From: Janthinobacterium violaceinigrum
GTDB lineage: Bacteria; Pseudomonadota; Gammaproteobacteria; Burkholderiales; Burkholderiaceae_D
NCBI RefSeq assembly: GCF_009208555.1
Contig: NZ_WFLI01000009.1
Location: 1-64,000 of the forward strand
Reading direction: 5' to 3'
DNA length: 64,000 bases
Part shown: positions 9,393-17,922 of the stretch, piece after piece
Layout of the letters: every line of letters begins with the position of its first letter
Position numbering within the stretch: position 1 is the stretch's first letter
The notes under the pieces: model-generated
The model's database searches: none
Seen by the model: only the letters and a program-made list of their open reading frames with translations
What the model was told of the DNA's origin: nothing
Made by a program: the position numbers and the translations under genes

Positions 9393-9442
9393 CTACGCCT
9401 GACGGCCTGCACAAGGGTGCAGGAGAAAATGCTCAAGGCTAG

Positions 9443-9484
9443 GCGCCTTGCCGAAGACAGTACGAATGTACGGCGAGGCAAGGC
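9443..9484. repeat. Second dispersed-type hairpin next to prfC
   Basis: GCCTTGCC at 9445-9452 is inverted as GGCAAGGC at 9477-9484, and the loop contains GTAC-gaat-GTAC (9460-9471), itself a direct/inverted tetramer pair. A further inverted pair, GGCGCC (9442-9447) and GGCGCC (9509-9514), brackets the element. It lies between the REP-like unit and the prfC stop. It looks like a short non-coding repeat unit, not a terminator, because no T-run follows on either strand. Confidence 0.5.
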
Positions 9485-9514
9485 AACAACGCCCTGGGCT
9501 TTTTATCCGGCGCC

Positions 9515-11203
9515 CTAGGCCAATTTTGCCGAATGCTCGCGCGTCGCGTGGAACGTCAGCTTCGGCCAGCGCTCTTCCGTCAAACGCAGGTTCACGCCCG
9601 ACGTGGCCAGGTAGGCCATGTTGCCGGCCGCATCGTAGGCCACGTTGTGGCCCAGCGCGTTCTCGAAATCCTGCAGGATGCGCTTGTCGTCGCAGCTGAC
9701 CCAGCGGGCGCTGCTGATGCTGGTGCCCTCGAACACGGCGTCGACGCCATACTCGTTGAGCAGACGGCTGGCCACCACTTCGAACTGCAGCACGCCGACG
9801 GCGCCCAATACCAGTTCACCGCCCTGCACCGGCTTGAAGACCTGCACCGCGCCCTCTTCGCCCAGCTGCTGCAAGCCCTTGTGCAGCTGCTTGATCTTCA
9901 GCGGATTGCGGATGCGCACGGAACGGAAGAAGTCCGGCGCGAAGTACGGAATGCCCGTAAAGGTCAGCATCTCGCCTTCGGAAAAACTGTCGCCGATCTG
10001 CATGTTGCCGTGGTTCGGCAAGCCGATGATGTCGCCCGCGTACGCCTCTTCCACCTGTTCGCGCGAGGAAGCCATGAAGGTCACCACGTTCGACACCTTG
10101 ATCTCGCGCCCCAGGCGCAGGTGCTTGACCTTCATGCCGCGCTCGAAACGTCCCGAGCAGACGCGCAGGAAGGCGATGCGGTCGCGGTGGGCCGGGTCCA
10201 TATTGGCCTGGATCTTGAAGACGAAGCCCGTGAATGGCTGCTCGGTCGGATCGACGGAACGCACGGTGGCGTCGCGCGGGCGCGGCGCCGGCGCCCAGTC
10301 GACCAGCGCGGACAGGATCTCGCGCACGCCGAAGTTGTTGATGGCCGAACCGAAGAACACGGGCGTCTGCACGCCGGAGAGGAATTCCTCCAGGTTGAAC
10401 GGGTTCGACGCGCCGTGCACCAGTTCCACTTCCATGCGCAGCTGGTCCATCTCCAGCGGGAACATCTCCTGCAGGCGCGGGTTGTCGATGCCCTTGATGA
10501 TTTCGAAAGCGCCGTCGGCCTTCTCTTCACCGGCCTTGAACAGCATGATCTCGTCCTTCAGCAGGTGGTACACGCCGCGGAAGTTCTTGCCCATGCCGAT
10601 AGGCCAGGTGACGGGCGCGCACTGGATCTTCAGCACCGATTCCAGTTCGTCGAGCAGGTCCAGCGGATCGCGCGTCTCGCGGTCCATCTTGTTCATGAAG
10701 GTGACGATAGGCGTATTGCGCATGCGGCACACGGCCAGCAGCTTGATCGTCTGCGCTTCCACGCCCTTGGCCGCGTCGATCACCATCAGCGCCGAATCGA
10801 CGGCCGTCAGCACGCGATAGGTATCTTCCGAAAAGTCCTGGTGGCCCGGGGTGTCGAGCAGGTTGACGACGTGGTCGCGGAATTCGAACTGCATCACCGA
10901 GGAGGCGACGGAAATGCCGCGCTGCTTCTCGATCTCCATCCAGTCCGACGTCGCGTGGCGGCCCGATTTACGCGCCTTGACGGTACCGGCCATCTGGATC
11001 GCGCCCGAGAACAGCAGCAGTTTTTCCGTCAACGTGGTCTTGCCCGCATCCGGGTGGGAAATGATGCCGAAGGTGCGGCGGCGCTGCACTTCGCGCGCGA
11101 TCACGGCCGGCGCCTTGCTGCTGGCTGGCGCTGCGGCGTTGTCCGCACTGTCGCTGGAATCAGGGGGAATGATGTCGTTCTCGTTGGCCATATTGGTGAC
11201 CAT
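9515..11203 (-). CDS. prfC: Peptide chain release factor 3
   Basis: 562 aa from ATG 11203, chosen for the GAGGG 8-9 bases upstream; the reading frame stays open further upstream but without a family match. The first ~32 residues are a low-complexity Ser/Asp/Ala extension, then the GTPase domain: P-loop HPDAGKTTL, switch region [13 protein letters not shown], and NKMD. EF-G-like domains II and III fill the remainder. RF3 is a cytoplasmic GTPase that recycles RF1/RF2 from the ribosome after peptide release. It is longer than the usual ~530 aa only because of the N-terminal extension. It is monocistronic. Confidence 0.95.
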   Translation of the reverse strand: MVTNMANENDIIPPDSSDSADNAAAPASSKAPAVIAREVQRRRTFGIISHPDAGKTTLTEKLLLFSGAIQMAGTVKARKSGRHATSDWMEIEKQRGISVASSVMQFEFRDHVVNLLDTPGHQDFSEDTYRVLTAVDSALMVIDAAKGVEAQTIKLLAVCRMRNTPIVTFMNKMDRETRDPLDLLDELESVLKIQCAPVTWPIGMGKNFRGVYHLLKDEIMLFKAGEEKADGAFEIIKGIDNPRLQEMFPLEMDQLRMEVELVHGASNPFNLEEFLSGVQTPVFFGSAINNFGVREILSALVDWAPAPRPRDATVRSVDPTEQPFTGFVFKIQANMDPAHRDRIAFLRVCSGRFERGMKVKHLRLGREIKVSNVVTFMASSREQVEEAYAGDIIGLPNHGNMQIGDSFSEGEMLTFTGIPYFAPDFFRSVRIRNPLKIKQLHKGLQQLGEEGAVQVFKPVQGGELVLGAVGVLQFEVVASRLLNEYGVDAVFEGTSISSARWVSCDDKRILQDFENALGHNVAYDAAGNMAYLATSGVNLRLTEERWPKLTFHATREHSAKLA

Positions 11204-11389
11204 AATATGGCCCTCGCAAAAAACCCTCGATTTTACAGAAGGATCGGCCTTCCGTGTGAACTGCTTCACTCTGGCGAACGGCAAAATTGACGCGGGAATC
11301 GGGCAGGCTGCCGCACACTTCATCAAGGGGTCACAATCCGCAGGCAACATTGCACTGCAGAAATGTTGCCACCCTACCCTGGAAATCCG

Positions 11390-13447
11390 ATGAAAATCCT
11401 CCTCACCCCCGCCATCCGACTCATGCAGCGCTTGCGCCTGCTGCCCAAATTCATGCTTGTCTGCCTCGTCTTCCTGCTGCCGCTGGCGCTGGCGACGACC
11501 CTGCTGATCTCGGAACTGGGCAAATCGCTGGCGCAGGCGCAGGATGCGCAGCGGGGCGTGGCCTATGTGCGCCAACTACAGGAATGCACGCGGCTGCTGC
11601 AGCAGCGGCGCGGCCTCGAGCACTTGCGCCTGAGCGGCAAGGCGGGCATGGACAACACAGCCCTGAACGCGCGCATCACGGCCGCGCTGGCGGCCCTGGC
11701 GCGCTTGCCGGCCGGCGCAGGCCTGCCCCAGGCGGCCGAACTGACGAAGCAGTGGCAAGCCCTGCTGGGCCGCCAGGCGGGCCTCGCGGCGCGCGACAGC
11801 TACGCGGCGCACACGGCGCTGCTGCGCCAGGCCGCCAAGCTGGGCCAGCTGGTGGCCGACCGTTCGCACCTGAGCCTGGACCCGGACGCGGGTGCCAATC
11901 ACCTGAGCGCCGTCTTCACCGCCACCCTGCCCGACCTGGCCGAGAGCCTGTCCGACATCGGCGGGCGCGGTGCCGCCTACATCGACACGGGCCTGTTCGA
12001 GGCAAACGAAGATCAACTCGTCAACGCCAACGCCCTGATCGCGCGCCACGAACTGGAACGCCTGCCGGCCCGCTTCGACGAAATCCTCGCCGCCAAGCCG
12101 GAACTGCGCGCCAGCCTGCAAGGGGCGCTGAAAGCCGTGCCGGCCGCGCTGGCCTTCCTCGAACGCACGAAGAATGAAGTGACGAATTCCTACGACCAGA
12201 CGTCGGGCGCGCAATTCCACGCGGCCGGCATGCAGGCCATCGACGCCCTGCACGCGCTGTCCGGCGCCTCGGCCACCGCCCTAAACGATCTGCTGGCGCA
12301 GCGCATCGCCCGCGACGAGGCGCGCCGCGCCCTGATCCTGGCGGCCATGCTGCTGGTGCTGCTGGCCGCCGCCTACCTGTGCGCGGGCTTCTACGCCGCG
12401 TTCGCGCGCGACGTGACGCAGTTGCGCGTGGCCGTCGGCGCGGCGGCGGCGGGCGACCTGTCGCAGCGCATCACCTCGCAGGCGCACGACGAAATCGGCG
12501 ACCTGGTGCGCGACTTCGGCGCCATGACGCACGGCCTGGCCAACCTGGTGCAGGAGATCCGCGGCGGCGCGGCCGTCATCGCGGCGGCCGGCGCCGATAT
12601 CGCGCAGGGCAACGCGGCCCTGTCCGGCCACACGGCCACGCAATCGGACGCGCTGGGCGCCACCGTGGACTCGATGCGCGAGCTGACGGCCACCGTGGGC
12701 CGCAATGAAGCCCACGTAGGACAGGGACGCACCCTGGTGGCGACGGCAGCCGACGTGGCCCTGCGCGGCGGCCAGACCGTCGGCGCCGTGGTCGAGACCA
12801 TGGCCTCGATCAAGGCCAGCTCGCACAAGATCGTCGACATCATCGGCGTCATCAACGGCATCGCCTTCCAGACGAATATCCTGGCCCTGAACGCGGCCGT
12901 GGAAGCGGCGCGCGCGGGCGAGCAAGGCCGCGGCTTTGCCGTCGTGGCATCCGAGGTGCGCAGCCTGGCGCAACGCTCGAACGAGGCGGCACTGGAAATC
13001 AAGCGCCTGATCGGCGATTCCGTGGCCACCGTGGATGCGGGCGGCGAACTGGTCAATGCCGCCGGCAGCACCATGCGGCAAGTCGTCGATGCGGTGCAGC
13101 AAGTCGCCGTGGTGATCGGACGTATCAGCAGCGCCGGCGCCGAGCAGAATGGCGAGATCGCCCGCATCAACCAGGCGCTGGCGCAAATCGACGACATGAC
13201 GCGCCAGAACGCGGGCCTGGTCGACGAAGCCCGTGCCGGTTCGCAGCGCCTGCACCAGGAAGGCGAGGCGCTGACGCAGGCCGTCAGCCGCTTCCGCCTG
13301 GGCGAACACGAGGCGCCCGGCGCGCGCCAGACACCGGCCCCTACCGTGCGCGACGGCTTGCCCAGCGTGCGTCCGGCCGGCCTGTGGAGCGCCAACAAGC
13401 CCCGCGTCATATCACAAAATCGCGCAGAACGGCGCAAGGCTAGCTAG
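11390..13447 (+). CDS. Methyl-accepting chemotaxis protein
   Basis: 685 aa from ATG 11390 with GGAAA just upstream. A membrane helix at ~15-35 ([20 protein letters not shown]), a periplasmic ligand domain of ~280 residues that is mostly helical, and a second helix at ~310-335 ([20 protein letters not shown]). A HAMP domain follows, then the conserved signalling hairpin ([20 protein letters not shown]) that contacts CheA and CheW. The periplasmic domain has a nitrate/nitrite-sensing (NIT-like) character ([13 protein letters not shown]), so the ligand could be small and anionic; this is a guess. There is no CheR-docking pentapeptide at the C-terminus. Confidence 0.92.
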   Translation: MKILLTPAIRLMQRLRLLPKFMLVCLVFLLPLALATTLLISELGKSLAQAQDAQRGVAYVRQLQECTRLLQQRRGLEHLRLSGKAGMDNTALNARITAALAALARLPAGAGLPQAAELTKQWQALLGRQAGLAARDSYAAHTALLRQAAKLGQLVADRSHLSLDPDAGANHLSAVFTATLPDLAESLSDIGGRGAAYIDTGLFEANEDQLVNANALIARHELERLPARFDEILAAKPELRASLQGALKAVPAALAFLERTKNEVTNSYDQTSGAQFHAAGMQAIDALHALSGASATALNDLLAQRIARDEARRALILAAMLLVLLAAAYLCAGFYAAFARDVTQLRVAVGAAAAGDLSQRITSQAHDEIGDLVRDFGAMTHGLANLVQEIRGGAAVIAAAGADIAQGNAALSGHTATQSDALGATVDSMRELTATVGRNEAHVGQGRTLVATAADVALRGGQTVGAVVETMASIKASSHKIVDIIGVINGIAFQTNILALNAAVEAARAGEQGRGFAVVASEVRSLAQRSNEAALEIKRLIGDSVATVDAGGELVNAAGSTMRQVVDAVQQVAVVIGRISSAGAEQNGEIARINQALAQIDDMTRQNAGLVDEARAGSQRLHQEGEALTQAVSRFRLGEHEAPGARQTPAPTVRDGLPSVRPAGLWSANKPRVISQNRAERRKAS

Positions 13448-13501
13448 TCAAAAGTGTGCACGTAGGACTAGGACTACAATTCCGCCTCAAAAGAGACTAC
13501 A

Positions 13502-13541
13502 AAGTGGCGACTGCTAATCTTATGTTCGCCACTTACATAAG
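13502..13541 (+). promoter_or_regulatory. Interleaved inverted repeats upstream of the Crp/Fnr gene
   Basis: AAGTGGCGA (13502-13510) pairs with TCGCCACTT (13526-13534), and CTTATGT (13519-13525) pairs with ACATAAG (13535-13541). The two pairs are interleaved, so only one hairpin can form at a time. It lies 132 bases before the start of the Crp/Fnr-type gene. It could be overlapping protein operators or an RNA switch in the leader. Confidence 0.45.
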
Positions 13542-13672
13542 CTTTTAAAGTAGCTACATCGCGATCTGCACCGCGCGGTCGAAAAAAACGCTGTTATCCG
13601 ATGGATGCGGCACGGCTTTCGACCGGCAACGCGGCAGTCGCACTCCGATGTAAAAAGCCTGTGAGGAATACT

Positions 13673-14482
13673 ATGAGCCATACTCAACTTAGCACCCCGG
13701 TCCAGAAGAACCAGTTGCTGCCGCGCGCCATGCCGGCGGCCGGACGGGAAATCAAGCTTGCGTCGCGTGTTAGCCTCAGCAGTGCCCAACAGAATGAATT
13801 GCTGGCCGCCCTGCCGCGCGCCGCACTCGAATCGCTGTTCGAAGACCTGGAACTGGTGGAACTGCCTTTCGGCAAGGAACTGTATGCCTACGGTAACAAC
13901 CTGGAATACAGCTACTTCCCCACCACGGCCATCATTTCGCTGCTGTACGTGATGGAAGACGGCGCCACGACGGAAATCGCCGTCGTCGGCCATGAAGGCG
14001 TGGCCGGTGCCTCGCTGCTGGCAGGCGAACGCGCCATGTGCACGGCTGTCGTGCAAAGCGCCGGCTACGGCTACCGCCTGAAGACGCAAAGCCTGCGCGA
14101 TGCCTTCAACCAAGGCGGCGCCCTGCCCCAGCTGCTGATGCGCTACACCAACGCCCTGTTTGCCCAAATGGCGCAGAACGCCGTCGGCGGCCGCCACAGC
14201 TCGATCGAGCAAAAGCTGTGCCGCTGGCTGCTGGACCGCCTGGACCGTTCGCCATCGAACGAATTGAAAGTGACGCAAGAGCTGATTTCCATCATGCTGG
14301 GCGTGCGCCGCGAAAGCATCACGGCCGCCGCCGGCAAGCTGCAGGAAGAAGGCTTGATCCATTATCGCCGCGGCAATATCACGGTACTGGACCGCGCCGG
14401 CCTGGAATGCTATGCGGGCGAGTGCTACAAGGTCGCCAAGACGGAATACGACCGCCTGCTGCGCGACGTCTCGCGCTGCTGA
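13673..14482 (+). CDS. Crp/Fnr-family transcription regulator
   Basis: 269 aa from ATG 13673 with GAGG at 13663-13666. Residues ~45-165 are a cNMP-binding-like beta barrel (YFPTTAIISLLYVMEDG, VVGHEGVAGASLL), and ~175-245 are a winged helix of the Crp type (LKVTQELISIMLGVRRESITAAAGKLQEEGLI). The Fnr iron-sulfur cysteines and the Crp cAMP-pocket arginine signature are not obvious, so the effector is unknown. Such YeiL-like or FixK-like members commonly respond to redox or to starvation. It is transcribed alone and ends at a bidirectional terminator. Confidence 0.85.
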   Translation: MSHTQLSTPVQKNQLLPRAMPAAGREIKLASRVSLSSAQQNELLAALPRAALESLFEDLELVELPFGKELYAYGNNLEYSYFPTTAIISLLYVMEDGATTEIAVVGHEGVAGASLLAGERAMCTAVVQSAGYGYRLKTQSLRDAFNQGGALPQLLMRYTNALFAQMAQNAVGGRHSSIEQKLCRWLLDRLDRSPSNELKVTQELISIMLGVRRESITAAAGKLQEEGLIHYRRGNITVLDRAGLECYAGECYKVAKTEYDRLLRDVSRC

Positions 14483-14525
14483 TGCGCTACTGATGCGCCG
14501 CTGCCGCCAGGCCGGCAGCATGGAT

Positions 14526-14562
14526 AAAAAAATGGCCGGGCTGCATGCCCGGCCATTTTTTT
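14526..14562. terminator. Bidirectional rho-independent terminator
   Basis: Perfect 10-bp stem ATGGCCGGGC (14532-14541) / GCCCGGCCAT (14547-14556), 5-base loop, an A-run on the left and a T-run (14556-14562) on the right. It serves the converging Crp/Fnr gene (plus) and the histidine kinase gene (minus). Confidence 0.92.
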
Positions 14563-14589
14563 GTCTCAATTTTTTTATCTCAAGAAAAA

Positions 14590-16005
14590 TTACACCTCGG
14601 CATCCGCGTCGATGTCTTCCGGCTCCGGCGTCAGCGGCAGCGGAATCACGGCTTCCACGCACGTACCCTTGCCTTCCGGCCCCTGGCGCACGGTCAGGGT
14701 ACCGCCCAGCAGCAAGGCCCGCTCGCGCATGCCCAGCAAGCCGTGCGACATGGGTTTTTGCAGGGCATCTTCCGTGATGCCGATGCCGTCGTCGATCACG
14801 CGCAGCACCAGGCCATGCTCGTTGCGCTTCAAGGTCACGCTGACCATGCCGGCGCGCGCATATTTGAGGATGTTCGTCAGCGATTCCTGCACGATGCGGA
14901 ACAGGGCGATCGTCAGGGTAGCTTCGCGGTTGTCGATATTGATGGCCACGTCCGTATCGCAGCGCACCGAACTCATGCGCGTAAAATCCTCGCAATAGCT
15001 TTCGATGGCGGCGCACAGGCCCAGGTTGTCCAGCAGGCTGGGCCGCAGGTCTTCGACGATGCGGCGCTTGAGTTCCACCGTTTCCAGCAAGGTGGCCTTG
15101 GCGCGGCGCAATTGTGCCGCCAGTTCCGGCTGCGTGTGCGCCAGTTGCTGCGTGACGGCGCCCAGGTCCATGCTGATCGACGTCAGATTCGCGCCCAGCT
15201 CATCGTGCAGCTCGCGCGCCAGGCGCGCCTTTTCCACTTCGTTGACGCTGATCAAATGGCGCGACAGCACGGATAACTGCTCCGTGCGCTTGCTGACCGT
15301 CGATTCCAGTGTGTCGTTGGCATTTTGCAAAGCATACTCGACGGCCGCGCGGTTCTGGAAGCTGCGCCGCACCAGCTGGTAGAACATGATCAGCACGAGG
15401 ATGGCCAAGGCATTGATGCCGATGCCGAGCAGCACGGCTTTCTGGTACTCATGATAAAAGGCGGCACTGCCGGACGACAGCGCTTCATTCTGCTCGCGCG
15501 TCATGATCACCACCTGCAGGCGGATTTCATCCATGGTGGCGCGGTCATCGGTCACGCGCGAAATGTTGACGATCTCGGCCAGCCCGCCCTGCTTGTAGAC
15601 CTCGATCGACTGTTGCAGCATCGACATCTTGCGACGGATCAAGCTTTGCAGCTGGCCCAGGTTTTTCAGCTGGGTGGGACTGCCCGCAAGCAAGGTTTGC
15701 AGCTCGTTGAATTCATTCTCGATTTCGGTGGAAGCCGTCTTCGACGGTCCCAGATACGTTTCGGAGCCGGAAATGAAATAGCCGCGCAAGCTGCTTTCCG
15801 CATCGAGCACGAGCACGTTCAAATACTGCAGGCGGTCCGCCACGCGGGCGCTCTGGCTGAGCAAGGCGTTCGTGCCCTTCAGCGACTGCAGGTTATGGAA
15901 GAGACTGAAACCATTGAGTACAAGCAACAAGGCGCAAGTCACGCACAGGATCGTCTTGTAGAGGGGCAGGCGGTGATTCGGGGCCGGTTCAACGGTGAAA
16001 TACAT
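14590..16005 (-). CDS. NarX-type sensor histidine kinase with CHASE3-like sensor
   Basis: About 471 aa if started at ATG 16005; an ATG four codons upstream (16017) is also possible, but AAGG abuts it. Helix 1 at ~14-33 (ILCVTCALLLVLNGFSLF), a periplasmic helical CHASE3-like domain (LDAESSLRGYFISGSETYL) to ~185, and helix 2 (LLGIGINALAILVLIMFYQLV). Then a HisKA_3 dimerisation domain with phospho-acceptor His in ARELHDELGANL, and an HATPase domain (VQESLTNILKYA, GIGITEDAL, GLLGMRERALLLGG). It autophosphorylates and passes phosphate to a NarL-type regulator; the adjacent upstream gene encodes one, giving a complete two-component system. Confidence 0.92.
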   Translation of the reverse strand: MYFTVEPAPNHRLPLYKTILCVTCALLLVLNGFSLFHNLQSLKGTNALLSQSARVADRLQYLNVLVLDAESSLRGYFISGSETYLGPSKTASTEIENEFNELQTLLAGSPTQLKNLGQLQSLIRRKMSMLQQSIEVYKQGGLAEIVNISRVTDDRATMDEIRLQVVIMTREQNEALSSGSAAFYHEYQKAVLLGIGINALAILVLIMFYQLVRRSFQNRAAVEYALQNANDTLESTVSKRTEQLSVLSRHLISVNEVEKARLARELHDELGANLTSISMDLGAVTQQLAHTQPELAAQLRRAKATLLETVELKRRIVEDLRPSLLDNLGLCAAIESYCEDFTRMSSVRCDTDVAINIDNREATLTIALFRIVQESLTNILKYARAGMVSVTLKRNEHGLVLRVIDDGIGITEDALQKPMSHGLLGMRERALLLGGTLTVRQGPEGKGTCVEAVIPLPLTPEPEDIDADAEV

Positions 16006-16124
16006 CCTGATGTGCATCCTTAGCAAGGTTCGGCGCGGGAAAAAGCGCCGGCGCCGGCCAATTATAATCCTCGCCACAGACTGCTGCACTGCACAACATC
16101 AAGTTGTGCCGGCTAGCTGGCTGC

Positions 16125-16146
16125 GCGATCATGCTGCCATGATCGC
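16125..16146 (-). promoter_or_regulatory. Intercistronic hairpin between response regulator and kinase genes
   Basis: Perfect 9-bp stem GCGATCATG (16125-16133) / CATGATCGC (16138-16146) with a 4-base loop, just after the response-regulator stop codon on the minus strand. No T-run follows, so it is more likely to limit read-through or protect the upstream mRNA than to be a full terminator. Confidence 0.55.
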
Positions 16147-16155
16147 ACCGCTACG

Positions 16156-16788
16156 CTAGTCAAGCAAATTGTTTTTCATTGCGTAATAGGTCAAGTCGCT
16201 GTTGGATTGCAAGCCCATTTTTTCCATGATGCGCGTACGGTAAGTACTCACCGTCTTGATGCTCAGCGACAAGGCCACACCGATATCGGACACGGTGGCG
16301 CCCCGCGCCAGGCGCAAAAAGACCTGGAATTCGCGGTCCGACAATTCCGTATGCAGGGCCGCGTTCGTGTCGCGGTCGAACGACTGCGCCAGCAATTCGC
16401 CCACGGTGGAGCTGACGTAGCGGCGCCCCTGGAACACGGTGCGCACGGCCGTCATCAGCTCATCGGCTTCGCATTCCTTGTTCAGATAGCCATTCGCGCC
16501 CATCTTGAACAAGTTCAATGCATATTGCTGCGCGGGATAGCCGCTCAGTATCAGCACGGGCAATTCCGGCTGGCCCTGGCGGATCGTGCGCAGGGTATCG
16601 ATGCCGCTCTGGTCGGGCATGGCGATATCGAGCAACAGCACATCGCAAATCTCGCGGCGGGCGATATCGAGCGCTTCGCGCCCCGTACCGGCTTCCGCCA
16701 CGACACTGAAATCGCTCGACGACGAAAAAATCTGTTTGAATCCAGCTCGTACTATTTGGTGATCATCACAAATGGCAACGCGTATCAT
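16156..16788 (-). CDS. NarL/FixJ-family response regulator
   Basis: 210 aa. The REC domain has acidic Asp8/Asp9, phospho-acceptor Asp54 in LLLDIAMPD, Ser82 and Lys104 in the usual places. The C-terminal LuxR-type helix-turn-helix (LSDREFQVFLRLARGATVSDIGVALSLSIKTVSTYRT region) occupies ~145-205. It lies immediately upstream of the CHASE3-like kinase gene on the same strand and is its probable partner. Overall it resembles the UvrY/GacA class; the targets are not visible here. Confidence 0.93.
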   Translation of the reverse strand: MIRVAICDDHQIVRAGFKQIFSSSSDFSVVAEAGTGREALDIARREICDVLLLDIAMPDQSGIDTLRTIRQGQPELPVLILSGYPAQQYALNLFKMGANGYLNKECEADELMTAVRTVFQGRRYVSSTVGELLAQSFDRDTNAALHTELSDREFQVFLRLARGATVSDIGVALSLSIKTVSTYRTRIMEKMGLQSNSDLTYYAMKNNLLD

Positions 16789-16989
16789 TGTTTCCCCTTA
16801 AATTTTCCTGGCCTGGGAAAGACTACCGGAACCTGAACGCTGCTCCGGTTCAGCGTCACTAACAAAAACGCAACATTAACATTATATTCAAAATATGACG
16901 CACCGTACGTTACCGGCAACGCCCGGGCGGCAAGCCCATGCAGCTTGGTCAGCCCGTATCGGACAACCCGACCTATATTGGTACAAATC

Positions 16990-17394
16990 TTATTTTAGCA
17001 AGTTTAAAATCGCAATTAATTCATTCCGTATCCACACGCGGTCCAGCGGCGCTTCCTGCGGCAAGACGGGCAAGGCCGGCAGCACAGGCAATTCGTCCGG
17101 GACGGCATGCGATGCGCCACGGCTATCGAGCTTGTTGCGCGCGCCGCTGATGGTAAAGCCCTGCTCGTACAGCAGTTCGCGGATGCGGCGTATCAACAGC
17201 ACTTCATGGTGCTGATAATACCGGCGGTTGCCACGTCGTTTGACCGGCTTGAGCTGGGAAAACTCCTGCTCCCAGTAGCGCAATACATGCGGTTTGACGC
17301 CGCACAACTCGCTCACCTCGCCGATCGTGAAATAGCGTTTCGCCGGAATGGGCGGCAAGGCGATCAACTCGGTTTTACTGATGCGCTCGTTCAT
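16990..17394 (-). CDS. MerR-family regulator downstream of ihfA
   Basis: 134 aa from ATG 17394; a GTG two codons upstream (17400) is an alternative. The N-terminal MerR helix-turn-helix is clear: YFTIGEVSELCGVKPHVLRYWEQEF then RRGNRRYYQ and a short helix with LLYEQGFTI. There is no C-terminal metal-binding cysteine cluster; instead a Pro/Leu-rich linker (LPVLPALPVLP) and a short helix. This gene classically follows ihfA in betaproteobacteria and is known only as a MerR-family regulator; the effector is unknown. It starts 11 bases after the ihfA stop, so the two are almost certainly co-transcribed. Confidence 0.9.
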   Translation of the reverse strand: MNERISKTELIALPPIPAKRYFTIGEVSELCGVKPHVLRYWEQEFSQLKPVKRRGNRRYYQHHEVLLIRRIRELLYEQGFTISGARNKLDSRGASHAVPDELPVLPALPVLPQEAPLDRVWIRNELIAILNLLK

Positions 17395-17404
17395 CGCCAC
17401 TCAC

Positions 17405-17752
17405 TCAGGCAGCACGGGCCAGCGGACTGGTCTCTTCGACCATGCTTTTCAGCTTCTGGCTCGCATGAAAGGTCACGACACGGCGTGCCGTGATGGGTAT
17501 CTCTTCGCCCGTCTTCGGATTGCGGCCCGGCCGTTGCGGCTTGTCGCGCAACTGGAAATTGCCGAAACCGGACAACTTGACGGCCTCGCCCCGCTCCAGC
17601 GCATTGCGGATCTCGTCGAAAAAGGTCTCGACCATATCTTTCGCTTCGCGCTTGTTCAGGCCCACTTGCTCGAACAACAGTTCGGCCAGCTCCGCCTTGG
17701 TCAAGGTGGGTAAATCTTTTTCCGCTTCCTGGCGCACTTTGGCAACCAGCAT
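17405..17752 (-). CDS. ihfA: Integration host factor subunit alpha
   Basis: About 115 aa if started at ATG 17752 ([22 protein letters not shown]), which matches family length; no strong ribosome binding site is visible there, and the frame is open another 35 codons upstream. The HU/IHF fold is complete: [24 protein letters not shown], the beta-arm region with [10 protein letters not shown] (Pro-containing minor-groove wedge), and the C-terminal helix. IHF alpha pairs with IhfB to bend DNA in promoters, replication and recombination. Its place after pheT is the conserved arrangement. Confidence 0.93.
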   Translation of the reverse strand: MLVAKVRQEAEKDLPTLTKAELAELLFEQVGLNKREAKDMVETFFDEIRNALERGEAVKLSGFGNFQLRDKPQRPGRNPKTGEEIPITARRVVTFHASQKLKSMVEETSPLARAA

Positions 17753-17922
17753 GGCCCGATGCAGATCGGCGGCCAGTGCGGATTGCAGTACGGCGGAATC
17801 AACGTCGCTATTATTAATTTTCCTGCCCTGCCTTTTCTGTGCGCCCGAGCCCGCCACATGGCAAGCTCGTCTACGGTTGACGACGGAAAGGCCGTCACGC
17901 TGGGCGACGGCCGATCCGGTAA

